A stretch of DNA of 64,000 nt from Ignatzschineria rhizosphaerae (GCF_022655595.1 NZ_CP093379.1:1298501-1362500), one strand, 5' to 3'; counted from the first letter of the stretch, positions 53,771 to 63,644 are shown. Notes: generated from the letters alone by a model not told the origin. Program-made: numbers and translations.

Positions 53771-54649
53771 TTAATAACGATGATATGAGTGATACCACTT
53801 TGGAATCATCTTCTCACAAGTCATATCATCGTACATCTCTAAAATCTCTTGTGCTTGCTTGATCATCACAGCAACTTGCCGAGAACCATAAGGCAATGCC
53901 CAGGAAATTGAGCCTAAGCTATTGCCAGCAATATAGAGCGCTAATAATTCCCAAAAAGCTAGCGGGATCTCTCGGTTGAAGTATCCATCAATTATTCCGG
54001 ATGCAAACGCTGGAAATGCCATACACCAAACGATTCGATTAAACTCTTCCCACGGATCCCCATAATCACTACGATCAAAATCGATAATTATCAGTTTCCC
54101 ATCAATATTGCCAACATGAAAATCCCCATGCTGAAATACAATCGGACGATCCTCTAACAAATGCCGGTACTGATTGACATAATCAATAAAAATCTGCCCC
54201 TTTTCATACTGAATCGCCCCTTTTAAATAGCGATCGATTCTCTGATCTAATTTATCATTAAATTTTTTTGCCCAATCAAACTGTACTCGACGCTCTAGTG
54301 GAATATGATGAATTTTCCTTAAAGCCTCACCTGCGATAACCCCAAACTGATATTGCTGCACTTTTGGCAAAGACTCTATCACCTCTAAAAGATCTTGACC
54401 TTCAATCCACTCATAAAGCACATAACACCCCTCATCACAGATCCCTATCTCCACAGCGTTACAAAGATTTAATCCAAGGCTCGCAATTTTTTGCATATTA
54501 TTAAACTCTTGAATTTTCGCATCATAACGCTCAATATCAGAAACTCTTAAAAGATAAGCCTGTCCATCACTTGTCATCACCCGATACTTTCGATCGTCAG
54601 ACCAACCTTTCTCTATGAGGGATCTTTCAATAATTTGCTCATATAACAT
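53771..54649 (-). CDS. Aminoglycoside-phosphotransferase-like kinase
   Basis: 292 residues with the APH/choline-kinase fold. Catalytic loop HGDFHVGNID at about residues 175-184 and the DFG-like metal site IIDFDRSDYGDPWEEFNR at about 189-206. The N-terminal lobe has YLLRVSDIERYDAK and VLYEWIEGQDLLEVI (hinge). It phosphorylates a small molecule such as an antibiotic, choline, a sugar or a metabolite; the target is not known. Single gene convergent with the repeat-B element. Confidence 0.85.
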   Translation of the reverse strand: MLYEQIIERSLIEKGWSDDRKYRVMTSDGQAYLLRVSDIERYDAKIQEFNNMQKIASLGLNLCNAVEIGICDEGCYVLYEWIEGQDLLEVIESLPKVQQYQFGVIAGEALRKIHHIPLERRVQFDWAKKFNDKLDQRIDRYLKGAIQYEKGQIFIDYVNQYRHLLEDRPIVFQHGDFHVGNIDGKLIIIDFDRSDYGDPWEEFNRIVWCMAFPAFASGIIDGYFNREIPLAFWELLALYIAGNSLGSISWALPYGSRQVAVMIKQAQEILEMYDDMTCEKMIPKWYHSYHRY

Positions 54650-54721
54650 GTCGATACTCTCGTAATTTCAGATTGATTAATACAAAAAGGATGAAAAAGT
54701 GCCTTTAAATCTCTTCAAATA

Positions 54722-55162
54722 TTATGAGATTTCCAGCAAAAATGTGACCGGTCCATCATTAATAAGCGAAACTTGCATATCAGCGCCAAACTCTCCCGTT
54801 TCAACACTCTCAAGCTGAGTTTTGGCATATTTAACCGCATAATCAAATAATGCAATCCCTAATGCCGGTGGTGCTGCGGTTGTAAAACTGGGGCGTAATC
54901 CCTTTTTAGTATCAGCCGCTAAGGTAAATTGTGAAACTAACAACAACTCTCCCTGAATATCGATTAGCGATAGATTCATCTTCCCCGCCTCATCACTAAA
55001 AACTCGATATTTTAAGAGTTTATCGATCCCTCTTTCCACAATTGCAGAGTTATCTTCCGGCTCAATTCCTACTAATGCTAATAATCCTTGTGATATTTCA
55101 CCAATGGTCTTTCCCTCAACTGCAACATCTGCGCGCTTTACCCGTTGCAATAATATCTTCAT
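54722..55162 (-). CDS. dtd: D-aminoacyl-tRNA deacylase
   Basis: 146 residues from ATG 55162, with GGGGG upstream. Family motifs [20 protein letters not shown] at about residues 77-96 and [10 protein letters not shown] near the end (the Gly-cisPro pair at GP). It frees tRNA from D-amino acids and glycine mischarged on tRNA-Ala. It is divergent from the HAD gene. Confidence 0.96.
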   Translation of the reverse strand: MKILLQRVKRADVAVEGKTIGEISQGLLALVGIEPEDNSAIVERGIDKLLKYRVFSDEAGKMNLSLIDIQGELLLVSQFTLAADTKKGLRPSFTTAAPPALGIALFDYAVKYAKTQLESVETGEFGADMQVSLINDGPVTFLLEIS

Positions 55163-55299
55163 CACTAGCCCCCTATCTTATTTAATATTTTCGATTAATC
55201 CTTGCTATGATAACAATCATCATAAAACGTCGTTGATTAAAGACAAGACTTCCCATAATAAAAGCAGTACTTTCACTAATAACGAGGATTATCATCACT

Positions 55300-55905
55300 A
55301 TGAGCTTTAAAGATATTCGCCATATTCGGCACTGGATTTTCGATATGGATGGCACCTTAACGATCGCTGTTCATGATTTCTCCATGATTAAAAAAGTCCT
55401 TGAGATTCCAGAAGAGGAAGATATCTTAGTGAATTTAGAAAAGCTTCCAGAAGCGGATAAAAATGCAAGATTGCGCTGGCTTGCAGAATATGAACTCAAA
55501 ATGGCAAAGCAATCTATTGCCGCTACAGGCGCTCCTGAGCTTTTAACATACCTCAATCAACAATCCTCTGATTTAGCGATCTTAACGCGAAATCTACAAG
55601 ATTTAGCTTTTATAACGTTAGAAGCCATTGAAGCAGATCATTACTTTGAAAAAAGTCTTATTTTTGGACGAGAAAATGCCGCGCCAAAACCATCTCCTGA
55701 TGGCATCTTACAAATTATTGAAAAATGGGGAATCTCTCCGACAGAAACAGTCATTGTTGGCGATCATGAATATGATCTTGCCAGCGGTAAAAATGCCGGC
55801 ATTCAGACAATCTTAGTTAATCATGAAAGCAATATCTACCCAGAATTAGCCGACTTCTTCTTTCCAAGTTGTCATGACCTTCTCGCTTACCTGCAAAATC
55901 AGTAA
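55300..55905 (+). CDS. HAD-superfamily hydrolase
   Basis: 201 residues. Motif I is IFDMDGTLT (nucleophile D15), motif II ILTRN, motif III lysine in APKPSPDGIL and motif IV VGDHEYDLASGKNAG, in the order of subfamily IA phosphatases such as phosphoglycolate phosphatase. The cap domain is helical (residues 20-85). GAGGAT lies ahead of the ATG. The substrate is unknown. It precedes coaX on the same strand by 115 bases. Confidence 0.88.
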   Translation: MSFKDIRHIRHWIFDMDGTLTIAVHDFSMIKKVLEIPEEEDILVNLEKLPEADKNARLRWLAEYELKMAKQSIAATGAPELLTYLNQQSSDLAILTRNLQDLAFITLEAIEADHYFEKSLIFGRENAAPKPSPDGILQIIEKWGISPTETVIVGDHEYDLASGKNAGIQTILVNHESNIYPELADFFFPSCHDLLAYLQNQ

Positions 55906-56020
55906 GATAAAATAGAAGATTATTGAGAGATATTTAGACTAAATCATGGATAAAGGTGAATTCATAGGCAAAATGTCTATAATGAGAACCTTTATTTTGT
56001 ATATTAAAGAGCGTGGAATC

Positions 56021-56785
56021 ATGAAGCTACTTCTTGTAGACATTGGCAATACGACAGCAGATTTTCGGGTTTATAATACTCAAGATAGGAGTTTAACGCC
56101 GTTAATTCGTCCCTTAAGTCAAGATCAGGTTTTAAGTGATACCAAAACAATCACAGAGAAACTAAAAGCTTTTGATCTTGATTTCTCAGCAATCGTCTAT
56201 GTCTCGGTTGTACCTGGGCTTAATGATCTTATTCGGGAGATTGGGAAAAATTTCCAAATTCCTGTCTATAGCTTACGTCATGATCTCCCTGTTGATTGGA
56301 CGCGCTTTAAACTCAAAAATATCCACCTATTAGGGGCTGATTTTGTCGCAAATTTTTATGGCTTAGAAGCAACTTATGGCTTTAAAAACTGTGTAGTGGT
56401 CGCTCTTGGCACTGCAACCACTACATTTGTCGTGCAAGATGGCTTTTTTATTGGTACAACCATCTCTCCTGGCATTCAATCGAGTTTAAAGGGGCTTTTT
56501 TCCCAAGCTGCCCTATTATCTGAGATGAATTATGAGCAGCAAGCAGCTTCTCTTGGCTTTAATACCTTTGAATCAATTAGCATTGGCACCATTAACGGCC
56601 ATTACTACATGATTAAAGGCTTAATTGAAGAGATGAAAAAAGATTATCAAATTGATGAAGTAATCTTTACAGGTGGAAATTTAAACTACTACATAGATGC
56701 CCCTAAAAATCGCGATATCATCTTTGATGAGACCTTAATCTTTAAAGGCTTAGTCTCTCTTTACAAACAAATGCAAGCTCAATAA
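56021..56785 (+). CDS. coaX: Type III pantothenate kinase
   Basis: 254 residues from ATG 56021, where the family start MKLLLVDIGNTTADF lies; a frame extends further upstream but without homology. ASKHA fold: phosphate-1 motif DIGNT, GADFVANFYG (catalytic D of GAD), then LGTATTTFVV (phosphate-2) and ISPGIQSSLKGL. It phosphorylates pantothenate, the first step to coenzyme A, and is insensitive to CoA feedback. Followed ten bases later by a DUF2695 gene, so co-transcribed. Confidence 0.93.
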   Translation: MKLLLVDIGNTTADFRVYNTQDRSLTPLIRPLSQDQVLSDTKTITEKLKAFDLDFSAIVYVSVVPGLNDLIREIGKNFQIPVYSLRHDLPVDWTRFKLKNIHLLGADFVANFYGLEATYGFKNCVVVALGTATTTFVVQDGFFIGTTISPGIQSSLKGLFSQAALLSEMNYEQQAASLGFNTFESISIGTINGHYYMIKGLIEEMKKDYQIDEVIFTGGNLNYYIDAPKNRDIIFDETLIFKGLVSLYKQMQAQ

Positions 56786-56795
56786 TTAACAAGTC

Positions 56796-57083
56796 ATGAA
56801 TGATAAAGCCCGTAAAAAAGCCCTCTTAAAAGCGTGGCAAGCAGAGGTTCAAAGAAAATTTGAGGCAAGCTTGCCAATGACTAGATTACAATTTGCCACG
56901 CTCTTTGATGCGCTTGATCAAATTTTAGAAACTCATGATTGCGATCATACTAATCAACATACCCGAAATATTTTAAGAACGATGAAATTGCCAAACATAG
57001 AGATCGTTATTACCTGGTTACAAGAATATGGCGGATATTGTGATTGTGAGGTTTTATGGAATGTTGAGGATCATTTTCAATAA
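56796..57083 (+). CDS. DUF2695 family protein
   Basis: 95 residues. The C-terminal half, HDCDHTNQHTRNILRTMKLPNIEIVITWLQEYGGYCDCEVLWNV when read across residues 47-90, has the DUF2695 pattern (CDHT ... WLxExGGYCDCEVL) with three or four cysteines likely to bind metal. The N-terminal half is a basic helix. It follows coaX by 10 bases. Its function is not known. Confidence 0.75.
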   Translation: MNDKARKKALLKAWQAEVQRKFEASLPMTRLQFATLFDALDQILETHDCDHTNQHTRNILRTMKLPNIEIVITWLQEYGGYCDCEVLWNVEDHFQ

Positions 57084-57171
57084 CAGCGTTTCATAATGGT
57101 GATCTAAAGCCCTTATTATCATATTCTCTTGGCATCCATCTTATTCTATTGCGATAATAATGATTAGAATA

Positions 57172-57330
57172 TATAGTGAGATCGGTTTAAAAGTGGCGGA
57201 ATCAGATTGCCGGACATCGATTATGAGAAGCTCAAAAATAGTTCTCTCCGGCAACGTGCAAGCTAATTTGATACGCTTTTTCAACCCTTAATATTTTTAA
57301 AATAGTGTTTCTTAAACCAAATCTACTATA
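57172..57330 (+). mobile_element. Repeat A (MITE-like) copy
   Basis: 159 bases between TATAGTGAGATCGGTTTAA and TTAAACCAAATCTACTATA. Shared inside segments: AGATTGCCGGA, TATGAGAAGC, CCGGCAACGTGCAAGCTAAT and ATTTTTAAAATAGTGTTTC. It separates the coaX operon from lpxK. Confidence 0.8.
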
Positions 57331-57463
57331 ACTTCCTAGGGAAAAATAAGATCCGCATAATGCCCTTTCAAGATTATGTTTAATAAAGGGGTTATAGGTT
57401 GATAAAATAAGTGCCTTATCTTCTCCATTAACAATGAACCTAGGTAAAAGAGGAAAATTGATC

Positions 57464-58492
57464 ATGCTCAAAACTCCTAAATTTTGGCAATCAAAAGGGA
57501 TGCTCTCAACCCTTCTCTTTCCGCTTGCAAAAATCTATCAATGGGTCTCCTACCAAGATTTACAAAACAAGGCTAAAAAAGCCCAAAAACTTCCTAAACC
57601 AACCATTGTTATCGGCAATATTAATGTTGGCGGCACCGGAAAAACGCCGGCAACCATCACCATTACTAAAGCGCTACAAGATCGAGGAATTAAAGTTGGG
57701 ATTCTCTCACGCGGATTTGGCCGAAAAATACAGATGCTTCATATTGCAACCGCTAAATCTACGGCTTTAGAAATGGGGGATGAACCTTATCTTATCTACC
57801 AAAAAACACAAGCACCTATGGCTATCGATGCTTCACGTTACGAAGCGGGAATGGCACTTTTAAAAGCCCACCCTGAGATTGAATGCTTCATTTGCGATGA
57901 TGCACTACAACATCGTCAGCTTGTAAGGGATATTGAGATTATTGTTGTTGGCAAACAAGGGTTTGGTAATGAACGCATTTTTCCAGCAGGGCCACTTAGA
58001 GAACCTCTTTCTCGACTTGAAAAAGCTGATTATATTTTAAGCAATGGTGCAAATATTGAGCTTCTGCAAAAAGTCACAACTACGCCTATTATCTCCTTAC
58101 ATTCCGAGCTATTAGCGCCGGTGAACTTAATCTCTGGTATACAAAAACCATTTACAGAATTTAAAAAAATCCCCTTTACGGCAATTGCCGGTATTGCACA
58201 TCCTGAAAATTTCTATAATATGCTTCGTGATAAAGGACTAGAATTTACTGTGTGTAGCTTCCCGGATCATCATCAATATGCTGAAGCTGATTTCAGTCCT
58301 ATTAAAACAGCTATCCTCATGACCGAAAAAGATGCGACCAAATGCCAAGATCTCAAGCGAGATAACCTTTGGGCTGTGGCGCTTGAAAATAAGATTTGTT
58401 CGAAATTTATTGATACACTAGTAATGAATATTCATGATCAAAATTCGATACATTCAAAATCTACTAAAAGTATTGAATCATCAATATTTTGA
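57464..58492 (+). CDS. lpxK: Tetraacyldisaccharide 4'-kinase
   Basis: 342 residues from ATG 57464 with GAGG upstream. The Walker A motif is VIGNINVGGTGKTP at about residues 47-60, then ILSRGFGRK, MGDEPYLI and the catalytic DDALQHRQL with IFPAGPLREPLSRLEKAD. The DDGLQH glycine of most members is alanine here. It adds the 4'-phosphate of lipid A at the inner membrane; the N-terminal hydrophobic helix (LSTLLFPLAKIYQWV) anchors it. msbA, its usual neighbour, is absent. Confidence 0.95.
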   Translation: MLKTPKFWQSKGMLSTLLFPLAKIYQWVSYQDLQNKAKKAQKLPKPTIVIGNINVGGTGKTPATITITKALQDRGIKVGILSRGFGRKIQMLHIATAKSTALEMGDEPYLIYQKTQAPMAIDASRYEAGMALLKAHPEIECFICDDALQHRQLVRDIEIIVVGKQGFGNERIFPAGPLREPLSRLEKADYILSNGANIELLQKVTTTPIISLHSELLAPVNLISGIQKPFTEFKKIPFTAIAGIAHPENFYNMLRDKGLEFTVCSFPDHHQYAEADFSPIKTAILMTEKDATKCQDLKRDNLWAVALENKICSKFIDTLVMNIHDQNSIHSKSTKSIESSIF

Positions 58493-58613
58493 TCTTTTTA
58501 TGTTTTAAAATACTTCAAGACTTAAAATTCATATTGGTATCTTAATCTACTAATTAACAATAAATATTACGTATTTAAAACACATTATCGGACTGATAGG
58601 AACCTGATTAGAA

Positions 58614-58919
58614 ATGACACAAGAGATGTTTCATGCAACAACCACTTTCCCTTTAACCGATCCTATGCGCCTGATTCGCAGATTATGCAAACATTGGGCC
58701 CATAAAATCACGACAGAATATAGCGACAGCGAAGGTTCTGTAGACTTTGGCGATCAAAAAACTGCCAAACTTTATGCCAATGAAGGCACGTTAACAATTA
58801 AAATTTCAACACCCACTAAGAGTGATCTAGAGACGATACAAGATGTCGTAGAAAGACATGTCGTTCGAATGATTCCCGAAGAGGAGATCACGAAGATCAA
58901 GTGGGAGTTATCCCTATAA
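58614..58919 (+). CDS. DUF2218 family protein
   Basis: 101 residues. Seen: RLIRRLCKHWAHKI at residues 19-32, then FGDQKTAKLYANEGTLTIKI and a C-terminal helix VVERHVVRMIPEEE. The pattern matches DUF2218, small proteins often linked to metal or siderophore genes; no such genes are near. It ends 13 bases before rnr and is probably in the same transcript. Confidence 0.75.
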   Translation: MTQEMFHATTTFPLTDPMRLIRRLCKHWAHKITTEYSDSEGSVDFGDQKTAKLYANEGTLTIKISTPTKSDLETIQDVVERHVVRMIPEEEITKIKWELSL

Positions 58920-58932
58920 GGAAATAACATTA

Positions 58933-61302
58933 GTGAATGATATAACCAAAGATTTAGCATATTTTGCCAAATACTTTCAAAATGATGCGGAATATAGCGC
59001 CCAAAAAGAACAATATGGCCGCGCAATTCCTAGCCGAGATTTTATCTTAGAGCTCCTTCAAAACCAGCCTAATATTGGTTTTGAAGAGGTTGCATCAATT
59101 TTTAAACTTCGTAAAAACTGGGAGCTTGATGCCTTAGAAAATCGCTTAAACGCTATGATTCGACAAGGCACTCTCTACCTAGATTCTAAAGAAAAACTCC
59201 AATTCATCAATCCAGATAAAACATATATCGGCACTGTTTCAGGACATGCTGAAGGTTATGGATTCCTTGATGTAAAAGGCGAACCTTCCCTCTTCATCCC
59301 TCCCCATGAGATGAAAAATGTACTACATGGTGATACTGCTGAAGCTGCTATTACCGGCGTTGATAATCGTGGGCGCAGAATTGTTTCAGTCATTAAAGTG
59401 ATTGAACACGGCCTCACTGAGATGATTGGTCGATTCTATCGCCATGAAGGCGTCTCTTCTGTCATTCCTGAAAACCGTAAAGTTACTCAAGAGTTTTTAA
59501 TTGATGAAGCTAATACTTTAAAAGCTAAAAACTTAGATATTGTCCGCATTAAAATTACCGATTACCCTAGCGAAAATACTATTGCAAAAGCCGAAGTCAC
59601 GGAAGTTTTCGGTGAAGAGATGACGGTGGATATTGAGATTATGCAAGCCATTTTAGAGCATAATATTCCGCATCAATTCTCTAAAGAGACAGAAAAAGAG
59701 ATCCAAGAGATTCCAGATACTGTCTTAGCAAAAGAGCTTACTACTCGTAAAGATTATCGTGATCTGCCACTTGTAACGATTGATGGCATTACAGCGCGAG
59801 ATTTTGATGATGCGGTTTATTGTGAAAAACTAGAGAATGGTCATCATAAACTCTATGTTGCGATTTCTGATGTTGCCCATTATGTTCTCCGCAATTCAGC
59901 GATTGACCAAGATGCATATCTTCGCTCCACATCGGTTTATTTCCCAAATCATGTGGTGCCGATGCTCCATCAAAAACTCTCTAACGGCATCTGCTCGCTC
60001 AATCCTGATGTTGATCGCTTAATTATGATGGCCGAACTCACCATTGATCAAAGTGGTGATCTCACCCATTATGAGTTTTTTGAAGGGGTGATGCGCTCTA
60101 AAGCACGCCTTACTTATGAACTTGTGCAAGAAATTGTCGATGGTGATGGTGCCCTTCGTGAAACTTACGACACGCTGGTTCCACATCTTGACAATCTGTA
60201 TGCGCTTTATAAAATTCTTAGAAGAGCCCGTAATGAGCGCGGAACAATTGATTTTGATACGGTTGAAACATTAGTCTTATATGATGAAGATGGAGAGATT
60301 GATAAAATTGTGCCAGATGCGCGTTTTGACTCCCATAAAATCATTGAAGAGTGCATGATTACTGCCAATATTGCCGCTGCAAAATTTATTGAGGAATCCA
60401 AACTCTCAGTACTTTATCGTGTGCATCCACACCCTGATAGCGCCAAACTCAAATCCCTTCGTGAATTTTTAAAAGAGTTTAAGCTCGGCCTTTCAGGTGG
60501 CGATGAACCCTCACCAATGGATTATGCCAATACGCTTGAAGCCGCCAAAGAATTACCGGCATTTAATATGATTCAAACGGTAATGCTCCGCTCTTTAAGC
60601 CAAGCAATTTATCAGCCAGAAAATGATGGGCACTTTGGGTTAGCACTCACCCATTATGCGCACTTTACAGCACCTATTCGCCGCTATCCTGATCTGATTA
60701 CCCATCGTGCTATTAAACTTGTTTTACAAAACGGTGACAAAGAACAATTCTACCCTGAAAAACATATGGTTCAGATGGGTGAGCATACTTCAATGGCAGA
60801 ACGCCGCGCGGATGATGCAACACGTGATGTGATGGATTGGCTCAAGGCAAAATATCTAGAGCGATTTATTGGAGATGAGTTCGATGGAAAAATCACCAGC
60901 ATTACAAGCTTTGGAATGTTTGTAGAGCTTGAGAATATCTTTATTGAAGGATTAGTGCACATCTCTCAACTCCAAGGGGATTACTTCATCTATGATGATG
61001 CTCGCCATAGACTCATTGGAGAGAGAACTCGCCAGCAATATCGCTTAAGTGATCCTGTGCGTGTTAAAGTGGTTGAATCAAATCCGGAAACTAAGCATAT
61101 CGACTTTGAACTGATCTCTCCTGTCGTTGAGGGGGGCAATGATAAGAAAAGTGCCGGTGAAAGAGCTGTTCCTAAGAGATCTCGAGGAAAAGGTAATAAT
61201 GACTCAGATAAAAAATCTCGTCATAAAAAATCAGGGCGTATCCAACGAGATGATGCCGCTGGTAAAAAGTCGAAAAAGAGACGGAAAAAAGCTAAGCGCT
61301 AA
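58933..61302 (+). CDS. rnr: Ribonuclease R
   Basis: 789 residues from GTG 58933, with AAGGA nine bases before. N-terminal winged helix and two cold-shock domains (GTVSGHAEGYGFLDV), the RNB core with the metal aspartates in TIDGITARDFDDAVYCE at about 277-293, HYAHFTAPIRRYPDLITHR at about 572-590, an S1 domain (GKITSITSFGMFVELENIFIEGLVHIS) and a lysine-rich tail from about residue 735. It degrades structured RNA 3' to 5'. The tail is typical of RNase R and binds trans-translation factors. Confidence 0.97.
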   Translation: MNDITKDLAYFAKYFQNDAEYSAQKEQYGRAIPSRDFILELLQNQPNIGFEEVASIFKLRKNWELDALENRLNAMIRQGTLYLDSKEKLQFINPDKTYIGTVSGHAEGYGFLDVKGEPSLFIPPHEMKNVLHGDTAEAAITGVDNRGRRIVSVIKVIEHGLTEMIGRFYRHEGVSSVIPENRKVTQEFLIDEANTLKAKNLDIVRIKITDYPSENTIAKAEVTEVFGEEMTVDIEIMQAILEHNIPHQFSKETEKEIQEIPDTVLAKELTTRKDYRDLPLVTIDGITARDFDDAVYCEKLENGHHKLYVAISDVAHYVLRNSAIDQDAYLRSTSVYFPNHVVPMLHQKLSNGICSLNPDVDRLIMMAELTIDQSGDLTHYEFFEGVMRSKARLTYELVQEIVDGDGALRETYDTLVPHLDNLYALYKILRRARNERGTIDFDTVETLVLYDEDGEIDKIVPDARFDSHKIIEECMITANIAAAKFIEESKLSVLYRVHPHPDSAKLKSLREFLKEFKLGLSGGDEPSPMDYANTLEAAKELPAFNMIQTVMLRSLSQAIYQPENDGHFGLALTHYAHFTAPIRRYPDLITHRAIKLVLQNGDKEQFYPEKHMVQMGEHTSMAERRADDATRDVMDWLKAKYLERFIGDEFDGKITSITSFGMFVELENIFIEGLVHISQLQGDYFIYDDARHRLIGERTRQQYRLSDPVRVKVVESNPETKHIDFELISPVVEGGNDKKSAGERAVPKRSRGKGNNDSDKKSRHKKSGRIQRDDAAGKKSKKRRKKAKR

Positions 61303-61346
61303 AATTAATACGATATAATATCGTCTCGCTTTACTTAAGAACCATA

Positions 61347-61375
61347 AAAGTCATCGCAAAAGCGGTGACTTTTTG
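61347..61375 (+). terminator. Terminator of rnr
   Basis: AAAGTCATCGC (61347-61357) and GCGGTGACTTT (61362-61372) pair with one T-G, then TTTGTTTT. Confidence 0.8.
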
Positions 61376-61410
61376 TTTTAAACTCTCACAGCTATTGCTA
61401 ATACCTAAAG

Positions 61411-62508
61411 ATGATACAGCTCGCTCGTAAAATTATACATGTTGATATGGATGCATTTTATGCCTCTGTTGAGCAACACGATCATCTCGAATATCGCGGA
61501 AAACCTCTGGTTGTTGGTTTTTCAGAAGGTCGAGGAGTTATTGCTGCGGCAAGTTATGAAGCAAGAAAATATGGTATTCACTCAGCATTACCGACCAAAA
61601 AAGCCTTAGAGCTCTGCCCTCATCTTATTTTTGCTGCACCTAGATTCTCCCGGTATCGAGAAGTTTCACAAGCGATTCGTAAGATCTTTTATGAATATAC
61701 CCCTCTTGTGGAGCCTCTCTCTTTAGATGAAGCTTTTTTAGATGTCACTGATAACCTTAAAGGAATAGACTCAGCTGAGCAGATCGCTCTAGAAATTAAA
61801 GAAAAGATCTTTAATACTTTAGGGTTAACGGCTTCTGCGGGCGTCTCTTACAATAAATTTCTAGCTAAAATTGCTTCTGATGTGAATAAACCTAATGGCT
61901 TATTTATCATTACAGAAAGCAATACACTGCCCTTTTTAAAAACGCTTCGCATTGAAGATTTCTTTGGCGTCGGTAAGGTCACTGCTAAAAAAATGCATGA
62001 ATTAGGGATTAAAACAGGTCATGATCTTTATCAGATGCCAAAAGAGACACTCATTCATCACTTTGGTAAAGCCGGAAAAAGCTACTATCATTACGCTAGA
62101 GGCATCGATCATCGAATGGTTGATCCATTTCAGCCACAAAAATCTCTGGGCGTTGAAGAGACCTTCTTTGATGATTTAACCTTAAAAGAGGAGATCATTG
62201 AAGAACTAGAAATTGTTGCTAAGGAGTTGATCACAAGATCGATTCAGAGCCAATTTCTAGGTCGTAATTGCACGCTAAAAATTCGCTATCGAGATTTTAC
62301 GCAAATCTCCCGCAGTCAAACAACCCATTTCCCATTAGGGCATAATCTCGAGGAGTTGTGGCAGGTAACCTTATTGCTTTTAGAGAATATCCAACTTAAA
62401 CCCCAAAAAGGGATTCGTTTAATTGGTCTTTCCATTGCCAATATTGATTTAGAAAAAGAAGCGCTCAATAACGAGCTAAATCAATTACAAATCCCCCTAA
62501 TTTCATAA
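61411..62508 (+). CDS. dinB: DNA polymerase IV
   Basis: 365 residues. Y-family motifs: HVDMDAFYASVE (metal aspartate) at about residues 10-21, ASYEARKYGIHSALP, SLDEAFLDV (second acidic pair) and SAGVSYNKFLAKIASDVNKPNG, then the HhH segment FFGVGKVTAKKMHELGI and a little-finger domain. The very end, NQLQIPLIS, fits a beta-clamp-binding QLxI/L motif. It performs error-prone bypass synthesis. I see no clear LexA box in the short leader. Confidence 0.95.
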   Translation: MIQLARKIIHVDMDAFYASVEQHDHLEYRGKPLVVGFSEGRGVIAAASYEARKYGIHSALPTKKALELCPHLIFAAPRFSRYREVSQAIRKIFYEYTPLVEPLSLDEAFLDVTDNLKGIDSAEQIALEIKEKIFNTLGLTASAGVSYNKFLAKIASDVNKPNGLFIITESNTLPFLKTLRIEDFFGVGKVTAKKMHELGIKTGHDLYQMPKETLIHHFGKAGKSYYHYARGIDHRMVDPFQPQKSLGVEETFFDDLTLKEEIIEELEIVAKELITRSIQSQFLGRNCTLKIRYRDFTQISRSQTTHFPLGHNLEELWQVTLLLLENIQLKPQKGIRLIGLSIANIDLEKEALNNELNQLQIPLIS

Positions 62509-62510
62509 TC

Positions 62511-62677
62511 TATAGCTATTATGCATTAAATTCCGATACGAATCGAAAAGGCTTAAAGTTGCTGGCACGTAATTTAAAAAAACATGTAAGCATTCGCCCC
62601 AGCTGCTCATCAATCTATTTTAGAAGGATGACTAACTAATAAATTTTGACCTCTGATTTTATTTGGAAATCACTATA
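62511..62677 (+). repeat. Repeat B copy 3
   Basis: 167 bases from TATAGCTATTATGCATTAAA to GGAAATCACTATA, three bases after the dinB stop. The internal reading frame is open here, ending in RRMTN and a stop, with some replacements that do not look constrained. Confidence 0.8.
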
Positions 62678-62722
62678 TTACGCTAATCAAGAAAATCTTA
62701 ATACCTCAATCAGAGCCTTTTT

Positions 62723-63607
62723 CTATTTAATCCACTCTTCTGCTAAGGCTTCTTTCCACCATGATAAGGCTAATCCTTCATCATGTGTTCGCCATGCTAA
62801 ATAGAGATTTTCCTCTTTATGCGCTTCCATCACCGGCAGCTCAATAAGCTCACCGCTTTTAAGCTCATGCCTTACCGCATATTTAGGGACAAAACCATGC
62901 CCAATACCGCGCTTTTGTAGCAAAATCTTATCCTCTAATGTGCTAACTGTTATACGTTTTTGCCCCTCATAGACCCCCACAGTTCTAAGTGGCATATAAC
63001 GAGCACTATCGGTAACAATAATGGCGGTATGGTCTAAAAGATCACACTTTGTTAATATCCCTTCCTTCTTTGCTAAAGGATGATAAGGCGCAACACAAAA
63101 GATAAAAGGGACAACCCCAATAGGATAGGTACTATATCCCCCACCAGAAGGTCCCTCACCCACAGCCACAATAATATCCGCCCGAAACTTTAATAAAGCT
63201 TCCCAAGCACCCATCATCACTTCCCGTGAGATATTCACTTCCGTTGCTACTTGAGAGGTTTTAAAACGGCTTAATAATGATGCCACGCGCTCCATAGGAA
63301 AAATCGCATCTAGTGCGATATTTAAAGAAACTTCCACACCGCTTGCCATCTTATTTAATCGAGTTTCAAGGTCGGTCACTGCGGTTAAAAGTGTTCGCCC
63401 TTCTTCTAATAGAACCGTTCCTAGCTCTGTTAATGTGACATGAGGCCCGTTTCTTTCAAAAAACTTAAATCCCATCTGCTCTTCGATCTTCGCAACACTA
63501 TAAGAGATGGTGGAAGGCGCTTTATGCAAAATTTCAGACGCCTTAGAAAAAGAGCCACTTTTGGCAATTGTATCAATAATTTTAATCGCTTCTAAAGTTA
63601 GCTTCAT
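62723..63607 (-). CDS. LysR-family transcriptional regulator
   Basis: 294 residues from ATG 63607, with AGAGGA upstream; a longer open frame exists but lies over the promoter. Winged helix at residues 1-60 ([44 protein letters not shown]), then the periplasmic-binding-protein-like effector domain from about residue 90. It is divergent from a pirin gene, a common pairing in Proteobacteria, so it probably activates that gene in response to a small ligand. Confidence 0.9.
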   Translation of the reverse strand: MKLTLEAIKIIDTIAKSGSFSKASEILHKAPSTISYSVAKIEEQMGFKFFERNGPHVTLTELGTVLLEEGRTLLTAVTDLETRLNKMASGVEVSLNIALDAIFPMERVASLLSRFKTSQVATEVNISREVMMGAWEALLKFRADIIVAVGEGPSGGGYSTYPIGVVPFIFCVAPYHPLAKKEGILTKCDLLDHTAIIVTDSARYMPLRTVGVYEGQKRITVSTLEDKILLQKRGIGHGFVPKYAVRHELKSGELIELPVMEAHKEENLYLAWRTHDEGLALSWWKEALAEEWIK

Positions 63608-63629
63608 GATATTCCTCTTCTTTTTCACA

Positions 63630-63644
63630 TTCGAATATATCGAA
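63630..63644. promoter_or_regulatory. Candidate LysR operator
   Basis: TTCGAATATATCGAA is a 15-base dyad (TTCGA/TCGAA) in the region between the LysR and pirin genes, 23 bases before the LysR start. Position and symmetry fit a self-control site; a second, weaker site nearer the pirin gene was not clear. Confidence 0.4.

Noticed and set aside
57232-57471. Minus-strand open frame of 79 codons
   Set aside because: It lies within a repeat-A copy and the lpxK leader and has no ribosome-binding site.
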